Notes: a model not told the origin generated them from the sequence alone. Counted from the stretch's first letter, positions 1-10,790 are shown. The stretch: 64,000 bases of DNA from Trichobilharzia regenti (GCA_944472135.2 OX235262.1:70866887-70930886); one strand, 5' to 3'. Translations and numbers: made by a program.

Positions 1-800
1 GAAAACCGCCAAACTTACCATGCCTTACAGGATAAGCCTTCTTGTCTCCCACCAATGGAGACCAGTTCGAATAAACAAACTATTCAGTGTTCACCAGCAC
101 TGATACATGCATAACATGTTTTAAAATGAACTCTCCGTTCTATATGTATAACGTGTATAAGAATGGTGTTGCGCTTAAGTGATGTGAGTAATAGATGCTT
201 GCAGCGGTAAGTTATTCCCCGAAATTGTTAACCTACAGCATTCAATACAAACACTGGATGCCGACCTTCACTATTTAAGTCAACTGGTTAAGGTGAAGGT
301 GTCAGCCACGTCTCGTAAACCGGTAATGCCCAGCTCTTGCTACGCTGGGACTCACGCTGTTCCTCGAAGCTTCTCAGAAACGCTTAGTACGAACGGACGC
401 AAAAACCAGAACCCAGTTTGGCGACTCGAGAATTATTTATTCTAACACCAACATATAGCCAATGTACAAGTAAGCTTTACAACTAAGGTTTCTGACGGTT
501 GTCTCCTGACTTCTTTCTGAACAGCGACCGATGAGACGATGACTGGTGTATTGATGCCTCCGCGAAAATTGGGGAAGTTGATTTTGAGCAAACAACCATG
601 AATTGATCGTTCAATCTTCAACTACATTGACAGAAGGCTTATGGTCAAGTATCCACGCCATTTGGCACGCCCTCGTGTTAGGTTGGCTCTTTCATGCACT
701 ATCTTTGTCTGTTTAACATTGACATTGCGCTACGATTTTGATCTACAAATATATTTCATACTTTGGGAGATCAATTTGGTGTTCATTGTTATAAATGCTT
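1..800. other. No gene recognised; mixed unassigned sequence
   Basis: I recognise no gene. Positions 240-760 are somewhat richer in G+C than the surroundings and may be an old repeat, but no protein motif is visible in any frame. The first 80 bases read open on the minus strand off the window edge, too short to interpret. Confidence 0.3.
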
Positions 801-1600
801 TTGTATTTCTAAATGAATGAAGAATAAAACTATATTTTTTATTGACGTTTCGCTATTTAATTTTGGCAAGGGCTTTATTAAAGTATTATTAAACCAGAAT
901 TTACAAAATCTCAGGTAATATATAACAACTTAATCATCGTTCATCAGTATGGGGTAATATTTACTTCGTCAATTTGGCCAATTGTTAAAGATAACAAAAC
1001 CATTTGTACATTCTACGATTTGCTAAGATTATAAAAACAGCATGTGTTTACATAGTGAGATCGCTTATCACATTCGTGTTGATTTTGTCATTTCATGGGG
1101 GAGGGGGTGTTGTAACCACGTCAAATCAAGTCCATCATCCCTCTTCAGACAATTTGGATTCCATTTGATATGAAGCCCCTAAAATATCAGATGTTCTTTG
1201 TGATTTCTGACATTTTTTTAGATTATATTAGTGCTGCCTAAATCAGTTTTGTGATCTGAGTTTATAGCGTGCAGACCTATGATAATGATTTTTCAAGCTA
1301 TTCCATTTCAAGTGGCGGTCTTAATTTCTTTTGATTTTGATTTTTAGCGATATTTGTCCGATGTATATCGCATCACATTCAGAGCATTTTATTTTGTAGA
1401 CACAACTAAATAGGGAATCCTTAGTGATATGGTCTTTTACATGGACAAGGTTGCTTTTTAATGTGTCTGATGTTTCGAAGAAAATTCAAATGTTGGGCTT
1501 GTTGAGTACTCTCCTGATATCGACCGACGTTTCTGATCTATATGGAATGACAGCAGATCAATTGCCTTCCGTCCAAGTCAGCGAAATAGTATAGGAGTTG
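800..1600 (-). mobile_element. Degenerate Penelope-like element, family A, 3' part
   Basis: On the minus strand this aligns with the better copy at 24690-25660. Shared landmarks are the GAGAGTACTCA block, the block encoding a YFGQT-type GIY-YIG core, and the 3' block with GCGAAACGTCA near 850. Stops and frameshifts interrupt every frame, so it codes nothing now. PLEs are retroelements with a reverse transcriptase and a C-terminal GIY-YIG endonuclease; only the endonuclease side and tail remain here. Confidence 0.6.
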
Positions 1601-1737
1601 TGAGGATAAGAACATACATTGTATAAGTCGTACTCCACATAAATCTCATCACTCCGTCATCTCCTGAGTGCTGCAGTCATTTTCCTAAGCTCTGAAAACT
1701 GTCACTTAAATTTTTACATGAACGAGAAGGTAATTTT

Positions 1738-1880
1738 ATTTTTTATTTTGATTACAGCTTGAATCCACACCGTATTTTTGGTACAAGTATGGAATTTTCA
1801 GCGTGGATATCAGAAGCCCAAAATTCGCAGGCCAACCATGGATATCAGGTGTGCGTCGGCGAGAGTCCTAACCATCATCA
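1738..1880 (-). repeat. Ser/Leu-tRNA-headed SINE, truncated
   Basis: Minus-strand partial copy of the SINE seen whole at 31150-31345. It keeps the 3' body (TACAAGTATGG and TATCAGGTGTGCGTCGG on the plus strand) and the GATTACAGCTTGAATCC end, but lacks most of the tRNA-like head. Confidence 0.6.
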
Positions 1881-2009
1881 TTTACACGCAGAACTATACA
1901 CAATCTGCATAAAGTCGAAATCTTTTGAAAACTGCTCCATACTTGTTTAAAGAATAATCTGTTCATACACATACTCGGACGAAAACATTTTATTCTAAGA
2001 GTGTGTAAT

Positions 2010-2320
2010 TGTAACAACAGAAGACAAGGGCCAGGCAACAGATCGTTTATTTACGAAATCAACACATATTTATAGATTTTCATGTACATATTATAGATTA
2101 TTGTTAGCAGAAAAACAGTCTTCTGATTGGTTGTTTCTCACTGAAAGTTAACCTTGCATCTCTTTGTAACTGTTTCTTGAATGTCAGATCATCTATATGC
2201 TAACTGTTTCCGCCTACGCAAAGCCTTTGTTCTCATTTTTCTCACGACCAACATTGGGGACATAAACACTGACGTAAATTACTGTCGACCAATTTTGACG
2301 AACAGCCAGCTCTCACCACA
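2010..2320 (-). mobile_element. Solo LTR, family 1 (311 bp)
   Basis: Read on the minus strand it starts TGTGGTGAGAG and ends TTGTTACA, the TG...CA ends of a retrotransposon LTR. It carries a TATA-like CTATAAATATG and an AATAAA about 30 bases later, as expected of a promoter and polyadenylation signal in one LTR. The same 4-bp sequence TAAT (ATTA on the minus strand) lies at both edges (2006-2009 and 2321-2324), consistent with a target-site duplication. A second, inverted copy lies at 47674-48012. No internal coding region is attached, so it is a solo LTR left by LTR-LTR recombination. Its size is near that recalled for the Boudicca LTR, but I cannot confirm identity. Confidence 0.75.
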
Positions 2321-2424
2321 TAATTACTTCTTGTATGACAGTTACAGATTCTAGTAACTTGAATATTTCGATTGGACACTAGTGACCAGTGTGACTTGTC
2401 TAGTCCTTTCTTTGGTGCAGACTG

Positions 2425-2560
2425 ATTCTATCAGTCAGAAGGGACATCAATTTCTCCAAGGTTGCAGATACGCCTTGCTGACGAGTATCAACTAGCACGA
2501 AACCTATGTCAAGGCTTCCTGCCGAATGCCTCCAACTATCTAATATCCTCAAACTTGAAT
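2425..2560 (+). repeat. tRNA-headed SINE fragment, third family
   Basis: Shares AGATAAGCCTTGCTGAC-like and CTTCCTGCC.AATGCCTCCAAC blocks with 27655-27840. The open frame on the other strand here is a by-product of the repeat and is not called as a gene. Confidence 0.5.
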
Positions 2561-2599
2561 ATTCCCATAATTTATTCAGAAAAAAATAGTTAGAGTGGA

Positions 2600-2990
2600 C
2601 AGAAATCCTGTTCATTTCACTTCACTAAATACACTATTATTATTGTTATTATTATTCGGTAATCATTCACTTATAGTACTTTTAATTTCACATCATAACA
2701 TCGTTATTACTTCACAATCATTATTATTGTTGTTATTTTCATCCTTGAACTTACGTCTAGTCTGTCCCATTTGTTGGTTTATGTTTCTGTAGTATTCATA
2801 TTGTCTCACACACCACTGATTACACTCATCCCATCTTATACTTGTTCCACAATACATCCTGACTTGATTCTAATTTGCCTTTACTGTCTGGCTATTGTAT
2901 GCTTAGATTAATGGATTTATCACTGTAGAGCCTGAAAAAGAAGAATTTATTGAAAACAATTGTTCGTTCTAACTATTTTTGTTCCGAATG
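2600..2990 (+). mobile_element. Tail of a family-C Penelope-like element
   Basis: T-rich sequence with ATT runs ending in CTGAAAAAGAAGAATTTATTG and AACAATTGTTCG. It resembles the 3' tail of the family-C copy at 5890-7250 (CCTGAAGATGAAGTTACCG, AACAACTGTTCAGTC). No coding part is recognisable. Confidence 0.4.
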
Positions 2991-2999
2991 ATAGATTTA

Positions 3000-3780
3000 T
3001 TTGACATGATTCACATGAATCAGTTGACGGAGCCGAAAAAACGTATAGTGAGCTCGTGCAAACCTCCAATTCGATAGTTGTCCATCTTGGAAAGCGTTAG
3101 AGAAAAGAAGTAAAATTGAATTATGTCTTCGAATAAACATATTTAGTCAAATATGCATGGATCATATCATATAGACACATTAAACAAACCAGCAACTCAC
3201 TCGATATTGTGCAAACCAAAAGTTCCAACAGGATAAGAAGATAAAATTAATATAATTTAGAAAAGAAACTGCATGAAGTGCAATAAACATCACATCTGTC
3301 CCCTTCGGATGAGAATTGTGGTGGCCAAAAAACATATCAAATTATACGTTCACTGAAAAACAGTAAAAATAAGGAATTCACGGAAAATCGTGGTTGTTAC
3401 GTGAGATTGAACAAGGACACCACCTGGATCCGCGTGCAACACGGACGAAGCTTCTTCTCTCTCCAGCTTCTCGCTTATCACATCTGCCATCCAACTGTGC
3501 TTCCTACCGATCGACAGATCCACATTAGGATACTTTGCTCCAGTCTACGTTTTCTCTACACAAGTGCTCTCCGGCAGTTCGCATCTAATGTGTACTTGAA
3601 GATCTGTATACTCAAGAAAAGGACAACTTCATCGTTATCATTTTGTACGTCTATATTTTGAGTATTTTGGGACTATTATAATTTTCAAATAACTCCATTT
3701 TTGTGTATATTCACTTATGTGGACTGAAAACCTTCTATATACATACATGTTAGTATTTGTCCTTCCCTTCTTAATTCCGT
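3000..3780. other. No gene recognised; one GC-richer block
   Basis: Positions 3400-3600 are richer in G+C than the flanks. The minus frame there reads without Lys/Asn-rich bias over about 60 codons but has an internal stop, and I recognise no family. I make no gene call. Confidence 0.25.
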
Positions 3781-3784
3781 GTAT

Positions 3785-4255
3785 GAACGAACTTAGCTGT
3801 TTAGGTCACCACAGAATCCAAGAACACAAATTAGCTGTAAAAAGGCATGATATGTATTCCTTTATATCAATACATGTAAATAATTACGGACACCAATTTG
3901 ATGATTAGGAAAATGTAGAAATTTAAAATAGAGAGAGAATCAAAAATGCCAGGGAATTCCTAGAAGCCTGGTACTCAAGTAAATCAGTAATCAGCAAACA
4001 CATTACTATAGACCAAATTTACCAGCTAATAAAAAGTAGATCACATGACAAGAAAGTTCAATTTCCAAGTGAACAAAAATGATCAACAGAGACATAAATC
4101 AACAACCAGTCACAACAGCGGTCACCAGGATATACAGTTGTATCATTCATGGAGAATTCAGTTAAGTTTATTTTATACTCAGACCTGGGCTGAAGATGTC
4201 GCCTAGAAGGATGACGGAAGCCTCCCAGATGAATCTACCAACTCAGAGAACACAT
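3785..4255 (+). mobile_element. Family-B Penelope-like element: GIY-YIG remnant plus terminal repeat
   Basis: The frame from about 3815 reads IQEHKLAVKRHDMYSF, the arginine/histidine helix that follows the YIG core in this PLE family. It continues through a REFLEAWYSS-like block (about 3950) and IDQIYQ (about 4010). The terminal repeat follows (GCTGAAGATGTCGCC at 4192 and CTCAGAGAACA at 4234). The YIG core itself is lost. The same block is seen at 11815, 21480 and, inverted, at 22950. Confidence 0.65.
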
Positions 4256-4960
4256 TATTATTATTCCCTTGGTTTTAGAGTGGAACATATTCTATTCTCT
4301 GCCGTCCCCTAAAGCTGCGTCCATGAATGCCCATAATCTCTCATCTCCTCCTCGCCACACGATTTCCTTCATGTCATCCTCGCACCGATGACCCACTCGT
4401 CGCTTCCAATTCAGATTCCATTCGACCGATGGCCTGCATTGCTCGCAATGTCGTTCGATGGTTTCCTCAATGTGTGCGCCGACTCATCTCCACTTTCTCC
4501 TGCATATTTGTTGAGAAATTGGCTCTTGGTTGGTTTGTTCCCAGCCAGAGTTTCTTGTTACTAATTCTCCTTGGCCTGCCACTTGATCTTCGGTATGGAG
4601 CTAGCCAGGGGAGGTGGCAGCTGTTGATAAAAGTCTGTAACTTGCTGAAAATGCTTTTCATAACATGCAGTGCAAGTTTATGACCCATATAGAAGCACAG
4701 AACGACTTCATATTTATGCTGGCTGAGTGAAGCAGAAGATTTTCAAACTGGATTCATGAAGATGAAGGCGAATCTTGCCTTTCCGATTCCGGCTAGCTGG
4801 CTTTGACATCTCCATCCACTCGGTGTGCAGTTAAAGTTTCTGCAGCAGTTTGATAAGTTTTGTGGTTAAGGGTCGCTAACCCCACACCCAACCCTCCCTC
4901 TTCACTTGGGCTGGGGACTGTCTAGAAAACTAGCCAGCTAGTAAACTAGACGAGGTTCAG
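4256..4960 (-). mobile_element. RTE-clade LINE 3' end, degenerate, with SINE fragment
   Basis: Minus-strand copy of the RTE C-terminus that recurs in this window. Short in-frame islands read as the KLQTFINSCL, ISNKKLW and NMQEKVE blocks after the reverse-transcriptase core. The element ends at an AATAATAAT tail at 4256-4266, exactly against the PLE end. A Gly-tRNA-type SINE fragment (CACACCCAACCCTCCC near 4890) adjoins it. Frameshifted throughout; not functional. Confidence 0.6.
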
Positions 4961-5706
4961 AGAACATAACGAAATCAAAACACATATGAATAATTTCATC
5001 GATTTCATAGGATGAAAAGAAATGCAATGCAATTAAAAGGGAGAAGAAGAAATTGTGAATAAATTGCAAAATAAAATGGTTATTGTGTTTCGTACTCCCG
5101 TTTTTCTTTTCTCCTCAGTTCATTCATTCTCTCCTTGATAATTTTTTCTTATCTGTAATAAATAACTACATTTTTAATGCCCTGTTTAACATTGACTTTT
5201 TCTTTGCTAATCTTTATCTTATTTCGAATCACATGCGCATAAATTATTAATGAGATTATCGTCCTAGTTTTAGATCACTGTTTCTTACTTAATTTTTGTA
5301 CTGTTTTTGTTTTTCGATTTGAGGTTTGGAATATTCATTCTTATAGGGAAACAAAATCAACCATTCATTTCAGGAAATAGTAGTAAAAGTAGTGGGATTA
5401 TTACTATTTTTATTTCTGTGGGTTCTTAGTGGAATGTATGAATTTAGCAGTACATTGTCATCTCGTTCTATCCCTTGCAATGTTTGTTTATCTAGCTGCA
5501 CAACGCTCATAAGCTTTCATTTCTCCTTAACACGATCTCCTCCATATCTCTGTCGAACTCACAGCTAACTCTTCGTTTCCTATTCAAGTTCCACGTGAGG
5601 GTCTACCTTAAGCTTGATGTCACTCAACAGTCTTCCCATAGTATATTTAATCCATTCCTAATCCCTTTTATATACTCACCTTATCTTAAAATAGCTGTCT
5701 TTGCAG
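4960..5706. other. No gene recognised
   Basis: AT-rich sequence with no convincing open frame. The last 40 bases (pyrimidine-rich, ending CTGTCTTTGCAG at 5706) serve as the splice acceptor of the next feature. Confidence 0.4.
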
Positions 5707-5886
5707 GCTAAACCAGAGGAAGTAAAACCCATCTTTAATTCAGTTGCCTTAGTAGCCCAATGGTTTAAGTCAGTATATAACAGAAATGAAGTAATGCAAA
5801 TTCTACCGATTATAAATAAGCAAAAGTCCCTTCAGTTGTATAAATTAGAGGATGGAAAAATTCACTTATTGACGTTAGTAAATTAA
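5707..5886 (+). CDS. Candidate 3'-terminal exon, unknown host protein
   Basis: An exon call, not a whole gene. A strong acceptor (CTGTCTTTGCAG, AG at 5705-5706) is followed by 59 open codons in phase 0 and a TAA at 5884-5886. The peptide is balanced in composition (AKPEEVKPIFNSVAL at the start, YKLEDGKIHLL near the end) and is not the Lys/Asn/Ile-rich product of random AT-rich DNA. I recognise no domain. A GTTAGT at 5873 could act as a donor, making it internal. The upstream exons were not found in this window. The stop codon lies directly against a Penelope-like element that starts at about 5890, so the 3' UTR would be element-derived. Confidence 0.5.
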   Translation, partial: AKPEEVKPIFNSVALVAQWFKSVYNRNEVMQILPIINKQKSLQLYKLEDGKIHLLTLVN

Positions 5887-5889
5887 GCA

Positions 5890-7262
5890 TCTTCATATTG
5901 TAATCAGAACAAGATGATTTTGACTGAACAGTCGTTCTCGGTTACTTCATCTTCAGGCTATACAGCTATAAATTTATGAATAATAAAATACCAATAACCA
6001 GTAAATGCAAGTGAAAATGAGGCACACCATGATATATATGATATATTAAGCCGTAAGTTGATCAGATCACCTGAAAGTACTTCCACTGTTGTGGAACTAC
6101 ACGTCAGTTTCTCAACCAGACTGATGTTGATACAGTGCGCTGAAGATAAATTACCAAAGATGATCACATCAATGTGTGCATACAAATTCAACTGCTCATG
6201 CGGAGCTAGTCATGTAGGTCATACTCAGAAGAATTTATCTTTACTTACTGGTGAGCATGTTCCTGTTTAGTTCGGAAAAAGAGTAACCGAATCAATAAAC
6301 AGTGTCATCATATCTCATCTATTGGATAGTGAACACTGAATTAGAATAAAAGAGTTATTTACGGTTTTAATATTCAGCACTAAAGAATCTGCCTAAAGAT
6401 ACACGATTACATCTCATAGCCATAGCTGAAGTTTTAAAGATTAGTGAGAAGAAAGCTGACCTGTATATGCAAGTAAGCACATACATTCATTTTCTTTGTT
6501 TACCTGGCCTACTATAGGATCACTAGGGATATTGAAACGGATGATGTGCCTAGGTTTTTCTTCCATACAGCGAAAACATGTACATCTTATCTTCAATGTA
6601 CCATTTACACAGATCTTCCGTCTTGGGCTATTTCTGCCCTTCATATTGTGTTTCTTTGTGTTCCTTTCGCGTTTCCCAAGTATCTCTTTGATTTGTATTT
6701 TCTGACATTGAATCCATCTTCCAGATGTTTGATATTTTTATGCTGATGAAAGTCTCTTTATATACTACTGTTAAGTGTTTTCAGTAGCACACTCTGCAAT
6801 ATAGTCATATCATATTTTCATGTCATATTATGCCTTTCTTATTCTTTTTCACCTAGTTTACTTCACACCATTATTTTCCTTATTATTTATCAGCCTTTGT
6901 AATTTACACTAAGCTTATTATGTCTCTAGTATTTGATTACAGTTCATAGTTTAACCTCTTTATTTTATCATTAAACTAGTATTAGTATTTCACTCAGTTG
7001 TCTATTCACATTTTATCTTATCCCCTAACTGATTGTACATTTTATGTTCATTCAGTTGACAATTCCAACTAATGGACTATGATTCTATCTGATAAATATA
7101 TCTCATACTATTTCTGATATAATTTTTATTTGCCTTTACTTGCTATTTGTGTTTTAATATTCATGAATTTATAATTGTATAACCTGAAGATGAAGTTACC
7201 GAGAACAACTGTTCAGTCAAAAATCATTTTGTGTTCTTATTGATGTCATATTAATGCACATA
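5890..7262 (+). mobile_element. Family-C Penelope-like element with inverted terminal repeats
   Basis: About 1.37 kb bounded by inverted repeats: 5898-5985 (GATGATTTTGACTGAACAGT onward) matches the reverse complement of 7152-7243. Between them the plus strand holds a decayed PLE endonuclease. The frame at 6175-6270 reads YKFNCSCGASHVGHT and then EHVPV, the Cys-rich GIY-YIG variant of PLEs (YIG changed to HVG). A REPEATED stop/frameshift pattern follows. The reverse transcriptase is missing. PLE terminal repeats are known to occur in direct or inverted arrangement; this is the inverted form. Confidence 0.65.
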
Positions 7263-7517
7263 TAAAATCACATCATTGGAGCATAGCGACCACAGATGTA
7301 ACTGGTTCTATAACTAAATCAGCATACTGGACAACATGATATACAAAGCATCCTGCATTTTTTGGGATACCGAAAATCTGTGATAAAACTCATACACGAA
7401 TTTAGAGCATTTCAGACTAAAATCGATACTTTTGTACTAACCAAATTAAAAATAACTGTATAAATGTGACATGTTCTATTGTTAAGCGTTTCTCAGTAGT
7501 ATATTTTGTATCTTTTT

Positions 7518-7712
7518 CATTATTATAGTTTGATTCCAAACAGTACCTTTTTGGTACAAGTATGGAATTTTTACCATGTGATATTGGTAGCCCAAATTCT
7601 GCAGGCCGATCATTGATATCAGGTGTGCGTCGGCAGGGGATCGGACTCCGGACCATGTTGATGATCGGTGTAAGTCCTACCTTAACCACTGTGCCACCGA
7701 TGCACACAATAT
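7518..7712 (-). repeat. Ser/Leu-tRNA-headed SINE, full-length copy
   Basis: On the minus strand it begins GCATCGGTGGCACAGTGGTTA, an A-box like that of tRNA-Ser/Leu. It continues through a B-box-like GGTCCGGAGTCCGATCCCC and a body shared with 31150-31345, and ends near GGAATCAAACTATAATAAT. RNA polymerase III would transcribe an intact copy; mobilisation would be by a partner LINE. Confidence 0.7.
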
Positions 7713-7844
7713 GTATATATATATATAATCGTTTTGTTAAGTAACATAAATCGAATTACAGTTCACTAAAGATTCATAAATTATGATAAGCATTAAAATG
7801 TAACAGGAAACAGAATATCGAATAAAATTAAGGAATTCAAGTAC

Positions 7845-8010
7845 TGGTTTGTAGGGAACTGGTTGGTTGGTTACAGGATTTCATCATAAGCTGACATTGG
7901 TTAGAGAACCATTGGAAAACCTGGGAGTAATGGACAGCCGTTTCGTCGTAGTTTGGGACTCTTCAGCAGTACGCACCCACCGGGGTTCGAACCCACAATT
8001 AATTAAGGAC
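7845..8010 (-). repeat. tRNA-headed SINE with hammerhead-like core
   Basis: Minus-strand SINE: B-box GGTTCGAACCC (7981-7991) is followed by CTGAAGA (7960-7966), a GTCC...CGAC stem II, and GAAA (7941-7944). These match the hammerhead ribozyme core CUGANGA...GAAA. Downstream GGCTGTCC supplies a short stem III and a GUC cleavage site, and GTACTG/ATTAC gives a partly paired stem I. Stem II has one mismatch. Activity is uncertain. Confidence 0.65.
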
Positions 8011-8019
8011 AATTAGAAA

Positions 8020-8430
8020 CCTTGGTGACCAAGATAAAGACAGTGTCTGAACCAGCTTCTTTTGGATACATAAGTTAGGTTTCTTAATGTAGATCTTAAC
8101 AGCCTCAGCAATATATGTAGTAGACGAACTCTTAAGGTAAAGTTAAGATTAGTTAGTATGCGGTAAATGACTTTATAAGCCTCTTTAACATCAGCCTTGT
8201 GTTCTGTATCCGCATTATGAGATAGAATAGCGCTATGAATGGATTTTTTTGTCCATTACTTAACCATTCATGGTGATGTTCGGAAATCCGACGACAAAGA
8301 TGCCTAATTGTACAGCCTATGTAACTGGCGGTTAGTAACGTTAGTATAAATTTCAGGACATTAACAACAATACGTGAATAGCGTTCCGTATTGTGTGAAT
8401 AATAACTGTCTTTGCTAATTTCATTTCAGG
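8020..8430 (-). mobile_element. Penelope-like element, endonuclease C-terminus remnant
   Basis: The minus frame reads blocks such as SIHSAILSHNADTEHKADV and PNLCIQKK near its end. These parallel the C-terminus of the intact GIY-YIG ORF at 29398-30054 (SSIAKHLLMSDHKIN, PKLCVQK). Several stops and a frameshift; no core. Confidence 0.5.
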
Positions 8431-8991
8431 ATAAAAGATTCTATTTCACACCGGTAATTCAAATTTTAAGGTAGACTTTTTTATAATAATTTATCTCATA
8501 TTTACTACTGATGTGCATAATGACGAACAGAATGTTATAATGCCTTCCCATAATACACAATAATCATTATTTATATTTCCATTAGTGTAGTAAATTTCCC
8601 ATAATGTAAACAAAGAAAGTCAATTATAAATAATGTGGTGATTACAATAATTTCTTCAGGTAACAACTTAGGGTGCTTTGTTACAAATGAAAAAAGAAGA
8701 CCTTCCTTGAAGCAAAGCTACAAATAATATTCTCTGAGCACCTAGTGTTTTTAATCGATTTGAAAGACAAACTCCTATATATGACTGCCCCTGTATGACA
8801 ATAGTGGTTCACCTGCTCCGATAGAGTGCCTTTTGAAGACATGTCAGAGGATTTCTAAGAAGTGGTACCTGTTCAATCGAAAGCTCTATGATTGGCCACC
8901 ACATCAATTTTCGAACAGGGTCATCATTTGCAGTCATTTACAAACTAAATAGAAATATACGAAAATCAATGTGTTTACTAATTATTTGTAG
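8430..8991. other. No gene recognised
   Basis: AT-rich; no repeat boundary or coding frame that I can support. The final bases (TTACTAATTATTTGTAG) form a possible acceptor. Confidence 0.4.
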
Positions 8992-9103
8992 GGAAGAAGC
9001 CTTCTTCATGTTCCGTCAAAAAGACAAAGCTTTGTATTCAAATGAAACTATTTCGATTTCTACATCTGCGATCGATCTAATCCTTTTTATTTTACGCTTA
9101 TAG
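8992..9103 (+). CDS. Weak candidate terminal exon, unknown product
   Basis: A plausible acceptor (AATTATTTGTAG, AG at 8990-8991) precedes one base plus 36 codons and a TAG. The peptide starts EEAFFMFRQKDKALYS and ends hydrophobic. An open frame this long after a good acceptor arises by chance fairly often in AT-rich DNA, so this is a low-confidence call; no family is recognised and no partner exon was found. Confidence 0.3.
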
Positions 9104-9199
9104 ACGACTTCTTTAACATTATCCAGTAAACAGGAAATAGTTCATTTGTTGGCAAAGTTAAATTATAACAGACACTACCAAGTACCTTTTAAATATACA

Positions 9200-9370
9200 T
9201 GATACCACATACTACTAATTGACTGAGATGAGTAGTTGTATACTACGCACATCAACCAGAAGAGCCTGGCTACCAACCAGATCGAAGTGATCCAAATATC
9301 AGACGGCTGTTTTGTTCATTTGGCAATGGCTAATATAGCTTAAGTTCGTTCATTTGTCACATTGGTTCAA
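9200..9370 (+). repeat. Dispersed repeat R1, partial
   Basis: Contains the R1 signature: TACTAATTGACTGAGATGAG, then CTACCAACCAG and ATCGAAGTGATCC. Other copies are near 14370, 27320, 35745, 37980, 46490, 58780 and 60360. No coding capacity. Confidence 0.6.
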
Positions 9371-9502
9371 CAAACCTGGAGATCTAATTCCAAATCTTAT
9401 CGTACAACAATTAGGATAGACCTTCAGGATATTATTTACTTTTGTTGCTCTGTTGGATATCAGTTACCTAGAAAAGATTTCTAATTTATCAGTCAATAAG
9501 CC

Positions 9503-9521
9503 ATATATATATATATATATT
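9503..9521. repeat. (AT)n microsatellite
   Basis: Uninterrupted AT dinucleotide run. Confidence 0.9.
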
Positions 9522-9524
9522 ATT

Positions 9525-9975
9525 TTGAGTAAAGCCTTATGATACTACTCGGCTGTTCAGGCTGAACTACGAGCAGTAAGACTTGAAGTCAGGACCTGTT
9601 GATTCAAAGCAGTATACTTAATCCAGTCAATCGAATCTCCACCAAATGGATGATTATTTATTGGTCTCTATGTTTATTTACTAACCAAATCATAGAGAAC
9701 ATCGGTTACAAGTAAATAGAACATTATTAACATCCGTCATTACATTAATTAATGGCACAAGTTGGAGTTATTTATTTTCAGGGGCCAATCATTTACATAG
9801 TCATTGTAAATAATAATAGCAGTGTTATAATTCATTTTCAGCAGCATTATAAACCACGGGTAATTAGGTCGGTGAATCGTATTTCAAAAAAGTAAAACAC
9901 TTAGAATGTGGAATGTTTAAACCATGTACAGCAGAAGACTTTAAAACTGTTGTTTATTCGCTTTATCTCTTAAAG
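9525..9975. other. No gene recognised
   Basis: Mixed-composition sequence without an open frame of note. It ends at the family-2 LTR. Confidence 0.4.
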
Positions 9976-10272
9976 TGTGGCATGTGCTATTGATAAGATT
10001 TATCGGTAGTATATAAATAGACGTTCATGGGCATAGAATAATAGGGAGAGAGATGTATTTGATGTCAGAGAAAGCAACTGATACAACGTTGCGGAGATAC
10101 ATGGGAGACGTGAAGGGAACACAGAGAAACACAATATGAAGGAGAGAAATGGAATAAGGTGGAATACCTGCGTAAATGGTGCGTCGAAGATAAGGTGTAC
10201 ATAATTTAGCTAAATAGAGATATCAGATTACTAATAAACATTCCTTTACATGTCTCGTCTTCTACCGTTACA
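9976..10272 (+). mobile_element. LTR, family 2, of a truncated LTR retrotransposon
   Basis: Starts TGTGGCATGTGC and ends CCGTTACA. It contains a near-palindrome around GATAAGATTTATC, a TATA box (GTATATAAATAG, about 10009) and AATAAA near 10236. It aligns along its length with the solo LTR at 52560-52853. No target duplication is visible (AAAG against ATTG). TGGTTTCACTGCC begins three bases after the LTR, like a primer-binding site, followed by GC-richer leader sequence to about 10440. This therefore looks like a 5' LTR whose internal region was truncated, not a solo LTR. Confidence 0.65.
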
Positions 10273-10440
10273 ATTGGTTTCACTGCCTCCAGACAATGAA
10301 TATTCCTTGATCGGATGCTCTTGAGGAAGGAGACATCAGGAGCTTCTTTGTAGGACCTTGAGGCCGTCGTTGAGTTGGTGGGCGTCAGTGGTCTGACGAT
10401 GGATGCAGTCGTGCTGCGGACGTTACTGAGAGGCAGTAGT
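10273..10440 (+). mobile_element. Leader remnant of the family-2 LTR element
   Basis: A GC-richer stretch immediately after the LTR. TGGTTTCACTGCC at 10275 is a candidate tRNA primer-binding site. A short frame without Gag motifs follows, then the sequence reverts to background. Inferred from position and composition only. Confidence 0.35.
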
Positions 10441-10539
10441 AATTTTAAACAGTCATGACAAATAGAGATTTACTGATTTCAGATATTGTGGGAATTTCGA
10501 CTAGTTTTAGTAGAGATTTCGCCACTAATCTATATTACT

Positions 10540-10790
10540 TATACAACTAATGAAAAACTAAGGCGTACTCGACAGCTGTTTCATCGGTAGTGTGTATCCA
10601 TGACTTCATCAACAACTGAACTGAGTGTCTTCAGATTACTATTACAGGGTCGTATTGAGAAATGACAGGGTCTACAACTCAAGAGTGATTAAATTCCGAG
10701 CCGGTGCATGAATTTTCAACAGGCCCGATCAGTGATCTAAAGGCCCTGGCTTCAATCATCAGTAGAGTTGTATGTGAATCTTGCTGAGTG
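10540..10790 (-). repeat. Degenerate hammerhead-type SINE
   Basis: On the minus strand GTTGATGAAG ... CGATGAAACAGCTGTCGAG resembles the SINE hammerhead segment (consensus GATGAAGAGTCC...GAAACAGCTGTCC). Stem II has diverged. The tRNA-like head is hard to see. Confidence 0.4.

Noticed and set aside
1..80. Minus-strand exon ending at donor GTAAGT near position 18
   Set aside because: The donor-like sequence is good, but only a short open stretch precedes it and the window edge prevents any check.
4327..4683. 118-codon plus-strand open frame as a gene
   Set aside because: It is the antisense of a degenerate RTE C-terminus with recognisable islands on the minus strand.
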